Shown: positions 30,847 through 39,540 of the stretch, one piece after another
How positions within the stretch are numbered: the stretch's first letter is position 1
Layout: every line of letters starts with the position of its first letter
Source: Desulfovibrio intestinalis
GTDB lineage: Bacteria; Desulfobacterota; Desulfovibrionia; Desulfovibrionales; Desulfovibrionaceae
DNA length: 64,000 bases
Assembly (NCBI RefSeq): GCF_014202345.1
Contig: NZ_JACHGO010000011.1
Coordinates: 1-64,000, forward strand
Direction: 5' to 3'
Program-made: the position numbers and the translations under genes
The notes under the pieces: generated by a model
The model's input: only the letters and a program-made list of their open reading frames with translations
What the model was told of the DNA's origin: nothing
Databases searched by the model: none

Positions 30847-32676
30847 TCAGCGTAAATAGAAAAACCAGCATAAAAGCAGTGTTGCCAGCAGCGCCAGACC
30901 AAGTAAAGGAGCGCCAACCTTGGCGTAGTCCTTGTTGGTATAACCGCCGGGGTCACGCACCAAAAGGTGTACTGCGGATCCCAGAGGGGACACAAAGACT
31001 GCGGAACTGGCTATGGCTACCGACATGGCGCAGGCCTGCGGGCTGATGCCGAGCTTCAGCCCAATATCCACCGCCATTGGAGCAACAAGAATCGCCACAG
31101 CCGAGCCTGACAGGAAAAAGCCCAGTATGGCTGCCAGAAGAAAGAGGCTCGCCAGAATAGGGAACGGCCCGCTGCCTGCAAGAATGCTGATGACGCCATC
31201 CGAGGCCAACGACAACACCCCTGTTTTCTGCAATGCCAAAACCAGAGGCAATATGCCGGCAAGCATGACGATGGTCTGCCAGTCCACCACTTCATAGATG
31301 GAGCTTTTGGGAACACAATGCACAAGCACCAGCGCGGCAGTGGCAGCCAGAATGGCTGTTACGGGCGGTAGCAGGCCGGAAGCCATAAGCGCGACCATAA
31401 CGCCCATAATGGCGAGAGTGAGTTTTTCTTTTTGGGGAGCGGGAATGACTTCTTTATAGTCCTGCGGCAGCGTGAGCAGCAGGTACTGGCTCTTGTTGCG
31501 CTCCATGCGCAAAATGTCGGCCCACGCGCCGCAGACCAGCAGCACGTCGCCAAACTTCAGGGGAATATCCGCCAGATCTTCTGTCAGGGTTTTGCCCTTG
31601 CGGCGTATGCCCAGCACCATGCTCTGAAATGTCGTCTGGAAAAGAGTTTCTTTCAGGGATTTGCCAATGAGTGACGATTCCGGGTTGAGCATCACTTCTG
31701 CAAGTCCTACCACCTGAAAAAAACTTCTCCTTCTTGTGGCGGAGGCGGAAATCTTTTCCAGAGAAAAGGCCTCGATAAAGGCTTCCAGCTGTGCTTCCGT
31801 GCCGATGAGCATGAGCAGGTCGCCAGCCTCCAGTACCATTTCAGGTTTTGCGGCTGCGATGACCCTTTTTCTGCCGTGATCTGTGCTTTCTACGGCAAGC
31901 AGGGTTATGCCATAGCGGGCACTGAGCTGCATGCGCGCAACACTGCGGTCCACAAGACTGGACCCTTCTGGAATACGCAACAGATACTGGCACTTGTTGA
32001 TTTCGTGATGGCGCAGCAGGTCATCAATGGAAAGGCCTTTTTTGTGCTCGATGCGTGAGTCCTTGGAGGCCAGCATGTTCTGGCCGAACAACAGCATGAA
32101 ACCAATTGCCAGCAGCAGAATAAGCACACCAAAGGGAGTAAAGCTGAAAAATCCCAGCACTTCCACCCCGCGTTCTCTCAGTATGCCGTTGACGATAATG
32201 TTCGGCGTGGTGGCCACCAGCGTCATCATGCCGCTGATAAGAGAGGCGACAGCCAGCGGCATGAGCAGGCGTTTGGGATTGATATGGGTTTTTTCCGCCA
32301 CGGAAAGCGTTATGGGAATAAAGATGGCGGCTGTGGCTGTGGAGCTCATGAACGCGCCCACTGTAGCCGCCGCCCCCATAATCATTGTCAGCAGGCGCGT
32401 TTCGTTTCTGCCGCCACGGCGTATAATGGCATCGCCCACACGTTGTGCTATGCCAGTGTGTATGATGGCTTTGCCCACAATGAACATACAGCTGATGATA
32501 ATCACTGTGGTGCTTGAGAATCCCGAAAGCGATTCTTCAATGGTGAGTACGCCGCTCAGCGCCAGTGCCAATATAACAAGAATGCCCACTACGTCATTAC
32601 GCAGGACTTCTGTGACAAGCAAAATGACAGCACCCGCGAGAATCATGAGCGTGGCGGCCATGTCATAGCTAAGCAT
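30847..32676 (-). CDS. SLC13/DASS-type anion permease with two RCK-C (TrkA-C) domains
   Basis: A 609-residue inner-membrane transporter: helices over residues 1-180, two cytoplasmic TrkA-C domains (about 200-290 with CQYLLRIPEGSSLVDRSVARMQ; about 310-400 with NPESSLIGKSLKETLF), then a second helix bundle (about 415-609) with GILPLVLALQKTG and SVAIASSAVFVSPLGSAVHLLV. This domain layout is common in putative sulfate or dicarboxylate permeases of bacteria. The ATG at 32676 is chosen for its GGAGA site. Substrate is not determinable; sulfate is attractive in a sulfate reducer. Confidence 0.85.
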   Translation of the reverse strand: MLSYDMAATLMILAGAVILLVTEVLRNDVVGILVILALALSGVLTIEESLSGFSSTTVIIISCMFIVGKAIIHTGIAQRVGDAIIRRGGRNETRLLTMIMGAAATVGAFMSSTATAAIFIPITLSVAEKTHINPKRLLMPLAVASLISGMMTLVATTPNIIVNGILRERGVEVLGFFSFTPFGVLILLLAIGFMLLFGQNMLASKDSRIEHKKGLSIDDLLRHHEINKCQYLLRIPEGSSLVDRSVARMQLSARYGITLLAVESTDHGRKRVIAAAKPEMVLEAGDLLMLIGTEAQLEAFIEAFSLEKISASATRRRSFFQVVGLAEVMLNPESSLIGKSLKETLFQTTFQSMVLGIRRKGKTLTEDLADIPLKFGDVLLVCGAWADILRMERNKSQYLLLTLPQDYKEVIPAPQKEKLTLAIMGVMVALMASGLLPPVTAILAATAALVLVHCVPKSSIYEVVDWQTIVMLAGILPLVLALQKTGVLSLASDGVISILAGSGPFPILASLFLLAAILGFFLSGSAVAILVAPMAVDIGLKLGISPQACAMSVAIASSAVFVSPLGSAVHLLVRDPGGYTNKDYAKVGAPLLGLALLATLLLCWFFYLR

Positions 32677-32731
32677 ATAAAATCTCCACAGGCGAAGAGT
32701 TTTGCGTGGCAGCCTTTTGATGGCAGGCATG

Positions 32732-33414
32732 CCCCCTTGGGCAGATTGGAATAAAGATCATGTCAGGCATCAGGCAATGCACCATGCAAGATGATATATA
32801 ACCGGAGACTGCTTTGCCAGCTTCCACTAAAACAGAATTAAATACAAGCCGTAGGGCGAGTTGTCACGGTATGAAACAGTGGTTGTTTCATACGTTACGG
32901 CAGTGGCGGCGTGAAGCAATATAGAGAGTAGATACAACCATAAAAAGAAAACTGCTGCCAGAGCATTTCAACTTTGAAAATACACATTTTCAAAGTCAAT
33001 TTGCTCATGTTCAATTGAATTGAAACCGGGGACCTGACGACACTTTCAGGTAAAGGTGCAATTGCCAGTATTGCCAGCGTTGAAAAAGAAGGGGTTGGTC
33101 TGGGGAAGGGCGGCAGAAGCAAGTGTTGCCTGACGCCTTGATGATTCTGGAAAAAATTGAGCGGTGGCCAATGCGCTGTAGCAGCCTCGCCGGCTTTTGC
33201 GGCCTGCGGCAGGCTGTTGCCATGCAAAAACCATAGGCGTTGCTGCGGTTTGGTTTGGGGCTTACGGGCGTTTTTTGTTGGGCTACGAACAAGCCTGCAC
33301 AGCTCACAAAAATAAGGCGGGCCGCCAATCTGAACCCATGTGTGCACGGAACCAGTGTTTCGTGTACAAGCATGCGCTCTTTTGGGCGGTCCGCCTCTTT
33401 AGTATATCCAGTAG
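32732..33414. other. Intergenic region with one H3-type hairpin
   Basis: About 0.7 kb between the permease gene start and the DUF1641 gene end. Apart from the hairpin at 32961-33006 nothing is recognisable; overlapping frames on the minus strand lack ribosome sites and protein-like composition. Confidence 0.45.
32961..33006. repeat. H3-type hairpin repeat, copy G
   Basis: ACTTTGAAAAT (32971-32981) pairs with ATTTTCAAAGT (32986-32996), and outer GAGCA (32961-32965) pairs with TGCTC (33002-33006). This is the H3 module of the dispersed repeat, here without H0-H2, like the palindrome at 14764-14807. Confidence 0.8.
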
Positions 33415-34083
33415 CTACCTGGACGAATTCCCTTCAGCAGAGAATTTGCCAGCGGCCTTCATGATTTCCATCATGAGGCCCAGAGCCTGCTTGCCTTCAG
33501 GGCTGCGCAGGGTCGCAATCATGCTCATCACGCCAGCGGGTTTCGCGTTTGACGTGTCGATGGTGCTCATCATTTCGATCATTGCAGTGATCTTGCTCTG
33601 CAGCTTGGGATCAGCAAGGCGCTGCAACAGGGTGGTCGCAAAAGCGAGGCCTTCACCTGTTTTGGCAATGTCTTCGGGGCTCATCGTGTCCAGCAGGTTT
33701 CCGCCAGCGTCTTTGAGCGCGGCTGCCTTTTTGAACACACCCTTTTGTTCCCACTCGCCCATCTTTTCAACGATGTGCGGGAAGGTCTGACCAACAGCGG
33801 GATGAAGCACATGCCACAGGTCCGTGGCGTTTTCAATCTGGTCGAGCAGCCAGGTGAGCCTGGGGACAGTCAGCAGGCCCTTTCTGGCGAGATCCAGAAT
33901 ATCGTCAAGCGTAACCCGGCCATTGAGGATTTCCATCTCTTCAACCATAAGCCGAAAAGCGTGGTTGCCGATGGGGGTCAGCTGTTCCATCAGCATATTG
34001 GTGTTTTCTTTGCTTTCTTGAATCGCGGCAATCCGGTCTTCAATGGCGTTCAAACGCTCGAGGATTTTATCTTCAGATGTCAT
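33415..34083 (-). CDS. DUF1641 protein (partner of SQR-type flavoprotein)
   Basis: A 222-residue soluble protein, largely helical, with the DUF1641 core around residues 100-160 (DLWHVLHPAVGQTFPHIVEKMGEWEQKG). DUF1641 proteins are usually encoded beside sulfide:quinone oxidoreductases or formate dehydrogenase-like genes and have no proven activity. It starts 12 bp after the flavoprotein stop with GGAGG nearby, so the two form an operon. A role as accessory or anchoring subunit is inference. Confidence 0.8.
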   Translation of the reverse strand: MTSEDKILERLNAIEDRIAAIQESKENTNMLMEQLTPIGNHAFRLMVEEMEILNGRVTLDDILDLARKGLLTVPRLTWLLDQIENATDLWHVLHPAVGQTFPHIVEKMGEWEQKGVFKKAAALKDAGGNLLDTMSPEDIAKTGEGLAFATTLLQRLADPKLQSKITAMIEMMSTIDTSNAKPAGVMSMIATLRSPEGKQALGLMMEIMKAAGKFSAEGNSSR

Positions 34084-34095
34084 ATCCCCTCCAAC

Positions 34096-35337
34096 CTACT
34101 TGTTACGCAGCAAGGAGGTATCTTTCCCTGCAAGATACATGTTGGGCTCAAACGGAAGCTCATGGCCTTTCAGCATGAGGTTGTAATACACCCACTTGAA
34201 CATGAGCTTGCCCCAGTAGTTGATGTGGCTTTCGCCCAGCAGCTCGAAGGGACCAACGCCGGGCAGGGGGAACATGCCGGGCAGGGGTTCGACGGAGTAG
34301 CTGAAGTCGATCAGCGAAGCTTTTTCAAAGCCCGTGACGATAAAGCAGTTGGTGTGACCGTCGAACTTGTAGTAATTGTCAGTTCCTTCAATGTCAGACA
34401 TGAGGTTCTGGGCAATCACGTCCACTTCAAAGTGGGCGACAGATCCGGCCTTGGAGGCGGGAACGTTGGTGGCGTCGCCGACAACATACATGTTGTCGAA
34501 CTTTTTGGCGCGCAGCAGTTCTTTGTCGGTGTCGACATAGCCGGTCACGTCAGACACTTCGGAGTCGATGAGGAATTCCTGGCCCAGGTTCGGGGGAATC
34601 GCCACCAGCAGGTCGTAGGGGATTTCGTCGCCGGTCACGGACGCGATAACGGAGCGGTCGGCTTCAACGCTGTCCACAGTCCAGTTGGTCGTGACTTTGA
34701 TGCCCTTCTGTTCGCACAGCGCGCCAAGAATGTTGTTGGCAACAGGCTTGGTGAAGGCGCCAGTGAGAGGAGTGACAAGTTCGATTTCGACGTTCTGGCG
34801 CACACCCATCTTCTGCAGGTACCAGTCGGCCATGTACACAAATTCCAGCGGCGCTACAGGGCACTTGATGGGCGTTTCAGCAATGTGCAGAACAAGGCGG
34901 CCCTTCTTGAAGCGCTTCATCTTTTCGTAAAGAGCAGCGGCGCCGTCAGGGGTGTAGAAGTTATGGATTTTTCCGCCCCAGTCGTCCAGCATGCCAGGAA
35001 CTTCATCGGGGGCGATACGTGCACCGGTGCCGATGATGATCCAGTCGTATGTGTAGGTGCTGTTCTGGCATTCGACCTTACGGGCTATAGGATCAACCGC
35101 GTTAATCGTGTCGATGACAAAATTAACTCCGCGGCTGATAAAGTCTTTCTTGGGGCGCACACAACCCTGAGGAGTGTCGACTCCGAAAGGAACCAACAAC
35201 CAACCGGGCTGATAGTGATGGATAGGATCGCGGTCGATGAGAGTTATTTCCCATTCTCTTTCGCTCAATAACTTTCTCATCTTCGTGGCAATCATGGTTC
35301 CACCAGCGCCAGCACCAAGAATAAGCAATTTTTTCAT
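34096..35337 (-). CDS. sqr: Sulfide:quinone oxidoreductase-like FAD protein
   Basis: A 413-residue NDH-2/SQR-family flavoprotein. It has an N-terminal FAD motif GAGAGGTMIATKM (residues 8-20), a second dinucleotide site around IIIGTGARIAPDE, YVVGDATNVPASKAGSVAHFE for FAD closure, and cysteines C159 (PIKCPVAP) and C331 that could be the sulfide-reactive pair. The C-terminal amphipathic region would dock it to the membrane. In a sulfate reducer it may work in sulfide or polysulfide metabolism. The ATG at 35337 gives the normal FAD-motif start. NADH dehydrogenase activity is the alternative. Confidence 0.8.
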   Translation of the reverse strand: MKKLLILGAGAGGTMIATKMRKLLSEREWEITLIDRDPIHHYQPGWLLVPFGVDTPQGCVRPKKDFISRGVNFVIDTINAVDPIARKVECQNSTYTYDWIIIGTGARIAPDEVPGMLDDWGGKIHNFYTPDGAAALYEKMKRFKKGRLVLHIAETPIKCPVAPLEFVYMADWYLQKMGVRQNVEIELVTPLTGAFTKPVANNILGALCEQKGIKVTTNWTVDSVEADRSVIASVTGDEIPYDLLVAIPPNLGQEFLIDSEVSDVTGYVDTDKELLRAKKFDNMYVVGDATNVPASKAGSVAHFEVDVIAQNLMSDIEGTDNYYKFDGHTNCFIVTGFEKASLIDFSYSVEPLPGMFPLPGVGPFELLGESHINYWGKLMFKWVYYNLMLKGHELPFEPNMYLAGKDTSLLRNK

Positions 35338-35916
35338 ACAGTTAACCCCAAAGTTAAGTATAGATCTTTTGCATTGAAAAGGTTCCCTCACTACGCGCAA
35401 CCAACTCTGTTGCAGGCCGATATCATAGTAAGATGGTATTTTTCTACGTCTAGCATAAATATTTGCGATCTGCATCATATTCGTCAATAAAACTGATTAT
35501 GTATCTTTTAATTAATACTACTTTTGTATGTTTTAGGCCGCCAACTATTGCTTATATAAAAGTAAATTATTTACAAAAGTGGGACGTTTTTTCGGAGGGG
35601 ACGGTTACGAAAGTGAAATCTTAGTTCCGAAAAAAATGGAAATGACAAGCCATACAAGCGTGCGCCATCATGAAAAGTGCTGGGTGGAGCCAGAAATTTT
35701 ATCCGTATGTCTGAAACTATGGGTTGCGCACAGGTTCTGTTAGCCGAGTTGTCCACTTGTGTGGGGGCAACAACCTATAATTGCTTACTTTATAGGGCCT
35801 GTTGCAAAAAAGGGTTATGGAAAATTTCCATAACCCCTTGGATAGCTGCCTGGAGCAGAAAGTTTGAATTTCACGAGGCTGGTCAACGTGGACTCACGTA
35901 CACCTGACCCGTGCGG
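35338..35916. other. Intergenic region holding a copy of the tRNA terminator
   Basis: An AT-rich stretch before the flavoprotein gene, then a 25-base inverted repeat at 35812-35836, then a segment resembling both the tail of the dispersed repeat and the 3' end of tRNA-Pro. No gene is supported. Confidence 0.45.
35812..35836 (-). terminator. Terminator after the GGDEF gene, duplicate of the tRNA terminator
   Basis: GGGTTATGGAAA and TTTCCATAACCC flank a single A; on the minus strand a T run follows. The same sequence occurs at 39046-39070 after tRNA-Pro. It lies about 80 bp past the GGDEF stop. Confidence 0.7.
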
Positions 35917-37629
35917 CTAGGCTTTGTCATGTGCACATTCAGTCTGGTTGCTTTTTGCCTGACGTGTATCAAGGCGGCGGCATGAAGAACGGGGTTTGGC
36001 GCACAGAGTATCAAGTGATCCCTCCTGCTGCGCCTCTATATCGGGTGAATACTGGCATATTCTGTGTTTTCCAAGACGCTTCGCCTCATACATGGCGATG
36101 TCTCCACGGCGGACCATCTCATCTCTGCTGATGCCGGGAGTGTCTATCACTACGATGCCAATGCTGGCGGAAAGCCCTTCCCTGGGAGTGTCTTCAGCAA
36201 AAACGGCTTTCATTGCCTTCTGCAGGCGGTGTGCCTGCTTGACCACTTGTTCCGCAGTGTGGGTTTTGTTCAAATACAGAACAAACTCATCGCCGCCCAT
36301 GCGGGCGATAAGGGCTCCAGTAAAGTTTTCGCGCAAAAGCCGGGCCGTCAGTTTCAAGGCGTCGTCTCCGGCACGGTGACCGTACGTATCGTTGACTTCT
36401 TTGAAGTTATCCAGATCGACAAAAAGCATTGATGTTCCTGCCTGGCCGATTTCTGGCAAGTTGTTGTAAAAATATCTTCTGTTGAACAGCCCGGTGAGTT
36501 CATCGGTATTGGCGCTGTGCTCCAGTTCCTGCTGGGAGTTACGCTCCTGCGTCACGTCTCTGTATATGACCAGCAGGCCGATGCGGTTTTTAAATATATC
36601 CAGGATCTTTTTTTCGTAAGACTCTAGAATTATTTCTTTCCCATCGTCCCAGGACCGCACTTCAAGGTGGTCGCCGATCTGCTTCAACTTATGTTTTTTG
36701 ATAGCAATATCACGCAGACGGGAGCGGTAGCTGCCAATAATTTCTTCCGTGCTCTGGAATTGGAAAAAATCCAAAAACTTTTGGTTTGTGTTAACAATCC
36801 TGTTGTTTGCATCCAGGATGATAGCGGCAAAAGGGAGGTTTTGCAGGATTATATCAACTTCGGCGCTCGAATTTGTAATATCTGTCATATCATAGGCAAT
36901 GCCCACTGTGCCTATGACCTTTTCGTCCTCATCAAATATGGGCGATTTGCGCGTTTTGAATTGACGCATACCCATTTGGGTTTTTACAACTTCATCGAAT
37001 ATACAGGTCTCAGCTCGTGCTATAACTTCTTCTTCGGATTCCAGGCAGACGTACTCGCCGTCAGTGTATTCGTCTGGCGTGATGTCCCAAATGTAATAGT
37101 GCCCCCGCCCAGTAACATCCGCTTTGCTTTTTCCCACAATATTGCAAAAGGCGTCATTAACCTTGAGGTGCGCGCCACGTATGTCTTTGAACCAGATCAG
37201 GTCGGGGGTAGTATCAATGGTAGTATCAAGGCAGCGCTGCAACTGCGCATATTTTTTGTCCAGCAGCGCGTTGTTTAACAGATTTTTGACACGCATGGTC
37301 ATGAGTGCCGGGTTGTTCGTCAAAGGCCAAATTTCGTTCAGAAGGGAGATCACATTTTTGGGCAGGGTGGCTTCTTGCCCGGCGGTGTCTATCAAAACAA
37401 TCCGCGCTGTGGGCTTGGCCGCTTTTTTGAGGTAGGGCAATGAGACAAGATGCTCTGGGCCGAGAAAATAAATATCTTCTTTGGCTTGAGCTTCCGCAAA
37501 AAGTGATTGCACTTCGGTGCTGAAGGATATTTTGTGCTTGAAATCAGCATCAGCCTGCAGTGCTTTAAATGCACCTTCAAGTAGCTGGTCTGCAGAATAG
37601 AGGCTGATCCGCAATACACTCTGAAACAT
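35917..37629 (-). CDS. PAS-GGDEF diguanylate cyclase
   Basis: A 570-residue signalling protein predicted to make cyclic di-GMP. An N-terminal region of about 150 residues resembles a degenerate receiver fold. Two PAS-like sensor domains follow (about 165-280 with DTTPDLIWFKDIRGAHLKVNDAFC, and 285-395). The GGDEF domain (about 400-530) has the intact active-site motif RMGGDEF near residue 443. No EAL domain and no membrane helix are seen, so it is likely cytosolic. The ATG at 37629 is preferred for a GGAG site; an in-frame ATG at 37647 is possible. Confidence 0.85.
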   Translation of the reverse strand: MFQSVLRISLYSADQLLEGAFKALQADADFKHKISFSTEVQSLFAEAQAKEDIYFLGPEHLVSLPYLKKAAKPTARIVLIDTAGQEATLPKNVISLLNEIWPLTNNPALMTMRVKNLLNNALLDKKYAQLQRCLDTTIDTTPDLIWFKDIRGAHLKVNDAFCNIVGKSKADVTGRGHYYIWDITPDEYTDGEYVCLESEEEVIARAETCIFDEVVKTQMGMRQFKTRKSPIFDEDEKVIGTVGIAYDMTDITNSSAEVDIILQNLPFAAIILDANNRIVNTNQKFLDFFQFQSTEEIIGSYRSRLRDIAIKKHKLKQIGDHLEVRSWDDGKEIILESYEKKILDIFKNRIGLLVIYRDVTQERNSQQELEHSANTDELTGLFNRRYFYNNLPEIGQAGTSMLFVDLDNFKEVNDTYGHRAGDDALKLTARLLRENFTGALIARMGGDEFVLYLNKTHTAEQVVKQAHRLQKAMKAVFAEDTPREGLSASIGIVVIDTPGISRDEMVRRGDIAMYEAKRLGKHRICQYSPDIEAQQEGSLDTLCAKPRSSCRRLDTRQAKSNQTECAHDKA

Positions 37630-37982
37630 GGAACTGCTCCATTGCAAAGCTGTGTTCCATTAAATGGAATCAAGCTAAGTATAAAATCGTACTAAAGTAG
37701 TTTGTATCATGTTCAGTATAGTATGTGAACTCTTTTCGGAGGTGCGTAAAAACAATCGCAGCTCAGTCGGAGGGGCAGTTTGCGGCTTGCATGCGTGCCC
37801 CTGTGGTGGACAATGGCAGCGACTGTGTGGATAGCTATTCAAGAACGCTAGCTTTTTTTGCACGCTGAAGATGTGATGAACGAGACTCATTTGGGAGTAT
37901 TGCGGGCAGTATTTTGTGGTTTATCTGGAGAAATGATGGGCCAGGGGGCGATTTTACACAATTTTTCTGCCTAATAGTCGCA

Positions 37983-38031
37983 AAATAAGCAAGCGATTAT
38001 CTGTTAACTATAGATAATCGCTTGCTTATTT
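37983..38031 (-). terminator. Long perfect hairpin after the AhpD-like gene
   Basis: Twenty-base arms (37983-38002 and 38012-38031) pair perfectly around GTTAACTAT. On the minus strand a TTTT run follows the stem 57 bp past the AhpD-like stop, consistent with a strong terminator, though the stem is unusually long. Confidence 0.65.
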
Positions 38032-38088
38032 CTAGGCGGCGCGAAAAAAATTGACTTTCGTCCTTCTTCAAAGACTACTTTAGGATGC

Positions 38089-38430
38089 CTATTTAGCAGA
38101 AAACTGGTCGAAGGCTTCAAGAATTTTTGAAGAATACACCAATGCAGCGCCAGCATTCAGGTTAATGGCAACCGCCAAGGTTTCCAGCAACTCATCGCGG
38201 GTTGCCCCTGCTTTTACAGCGGCAGCAGCGTGCACGGAAATGCAGCCCTCGCAACGAGTTGTTGCAGCAACGGCCAGGGAAATAAGTTCGCGAGTCTTTT
38301 CGTCCAAGGCTCCCTTGCTTGATGTCGCCTTACCCATAACTCCCAGGGCTTCTATGATGCCGGAGTTGCCTTTGGCCAACGTGCCGATTGTGCCCATGCT
38401 TGCATCAAGAGTTTCTTTCCAATTTGCCAT
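38089..38430 (-). CDS. Carboxymuconolactone decarboxylase / AhpD-like protein
   Basis: A 113-residue all-helical protein with the redox-type signature C60-EG-C63-xxx-H67 (CEGCISVH), as in AhpD-like alkylhydroperoxidases, plus the family's ELISLAVA and AVKAGATRDELLETL segments. Likely a small cytosolic disulfide reductase for peroxides, or a related decarboxylase fold of unknown substrate. The ATG at 38430 has AAAGGAGG upstream. It stands alone between two terminators. Confidence 0.85.
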   Translation of the reverse strand: MANWKETLDASMGTIGTLAKGNSGIIEALGVMGKATSSKGALDEKTRELISLAVAATTRCEGCISVHAAAAVKAGATRDELLETLAVAINLNAGAALVYSSKILEAFDQFSAK

Positions 38431-39040
38431 GATAGCCTCCTTTGTGAATGCCAAGGGTAGAACTGATTTTTTAGATTGTTCAGTATAGTTTTATATTAAA
38501 TTCCTAATCAAGTAGTAGGTTATTCAGGCAGTTCGTGGAGCCTCTGTACACCGGCGCATACTGAAGAACTTTTTGTGCTGCCATGGAAAAAACTTTAGCA
38601 ATACTAGGCTGTTGGAGTTCCTGTTGTGATTTTTACAAGCACGAAGCGGATTAGAAGTTGTTTGAATATGTTGTAGCAGCGCAGGTTTAATTAAGATTGC
38701 GCTCTTTTTGTGCTATCACGGGGGGAGGTATTTGGGGTGAGTGCTTGCTACTATATCTGTTGAGAGAGCTTCAGCAAAAGTCTCTTCTAATTACGCGGAT
38801 AATTTTAGACCTGTATTAATTGCAAAAAAGAAAGTTCCTCAATGGGGCTGGAACCGTTGCTGCGTAGGGGTGATTAGAGGGAGGTGGTAATTGCAGCTAT
38901 TGCAATAACTTGCAATCGTTTGCATTTGGATTGCTAATTAGCAAAATATGCCAATGTTGCAATATGCTTATTTTATTGCTTCTATTTTTGAAGGGCAACC
39001 AGTTTTTATACGTCGTGCCTCCTTACGTGTCTCCTAACAC
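38431..39040. other. Intergenic region before the tRNA genes
   Basis: About 0.6 kb of AT-rich DNA with no supported gene, repeat or hairpin. The part next to 38430 must hold the AhpD-like gene promoter on the minus strand. Confidence 0.4.
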
Positions 39041-39041
39041 A

Positions 39042-39074
39042 AAAAGGGTTATGGAAAATTTCCATAACCCTTTT
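39042..39074 (-). terminator. Terminator of the tRNA operon
   Basis: Sixteen-base arms AAAAGGGTTATGGAAA (39042-39057) and TTTCCATAACCCTTTT (39059-39074) with T residues beyond, six bases past tRNA-Pro. Confidence 0.85.
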
Positions 39075-39080
39075 GAAATC

Positions 39081-39157
39081 TGGTCGGAGCGAAAGGATTC
39101 GAACCTTCGACCCCCTGCTCCCAAAGCAGGTGCGCTACCAAGCTGCGCCACGCTCCG
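39081..39157 (-). tRNA. tRNA-Pro (TGG)
   Basis: On the minus strand a full cloverleaf: acceptor CGGAGCG/CGCTCCG, D arm GCGCAGCTTGGTAGCGC, anticodon loop TTTGGGA (anticodon TGG), T arm GAAGG-TTCGAAT-CCTTT, discriminator A and an encoded CCA. It lies 41 bp after tRNA-His in one transcript. Confidence 0.95.
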
Positions 39158-39198
39158 AAAAAAAACCGCGCCGTGGCTTGTGCTGGCGCGGAAATTTG

Positions 39199-39275
39199 TG
39201 GGGCGAAAGATGGGACTTGAACCCACGGCCACCTGGGCCACAACCAGGTGCTCTACCTACTGAGCTACTTCCGCC
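39199..39275 (-). tRNA. tRNA-His (GTG)
   Basis: On the minus strand the cloverleaf has the extra 5' G(-1) opposite C73, acceptor GCGGAAG/CTTTCGC (one G-T), anticodon loop TTGTGGC (anticodon GTG), T arm GTGGG-TTCAAGT-CCCAT and an encoded CCA. It is the first gene of the two-tRNA operon. Confidence 0.95.
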
Positions 39276-39286
39276 ACGAGAAAGTT

Positions 39287-39315
39287 CTTATAGGCAGGAT
39301 AATTTCTTTTGGCAA
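39287..39315 (-). promoter_or_regulatory. Promoter of the tRNA-His/tRNA-Pro operon
   Basis: On the minus strand TTGCCA (39310-39315) and TATAAG (39287-39292) are 17 bases apart and end 12 bp before tRNA-His. Confidence 0.8.
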
Positions 39316-39540
39316 GCCTTTTTTAGCACCATCGTGATCTGGATTTTATCTAGAAAAAAAACTACACTTCGCCAACCCGCCAAAAGAGGCAGCCTGCGGG
39401 TTCATACCGGCCCCAGAATGGCAAGTCCAACTGGGCCGTATTCACCCGCCCACGCACGTTCGCATCTGCCCGACGGGGCGCAACACAACACGACACTATA
39501 GGCCGCAGAGCGGCAATAACAGTACATTCGGGGACATCTA

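Noticed and set aside
32895..33347. A 150-residue frame between the permease and DUF1641 genes
   Set aside because: It runs through an H3-type hairpin and has no start signal, domain or hydrophobic pattern.
33745..35271. A 508-residue plus-strand frame opposite the SQR-like and DUF1641 genes
   Set aside because: Composition is that of an antisense shadow; the opposite strand has clear FAD motifs.
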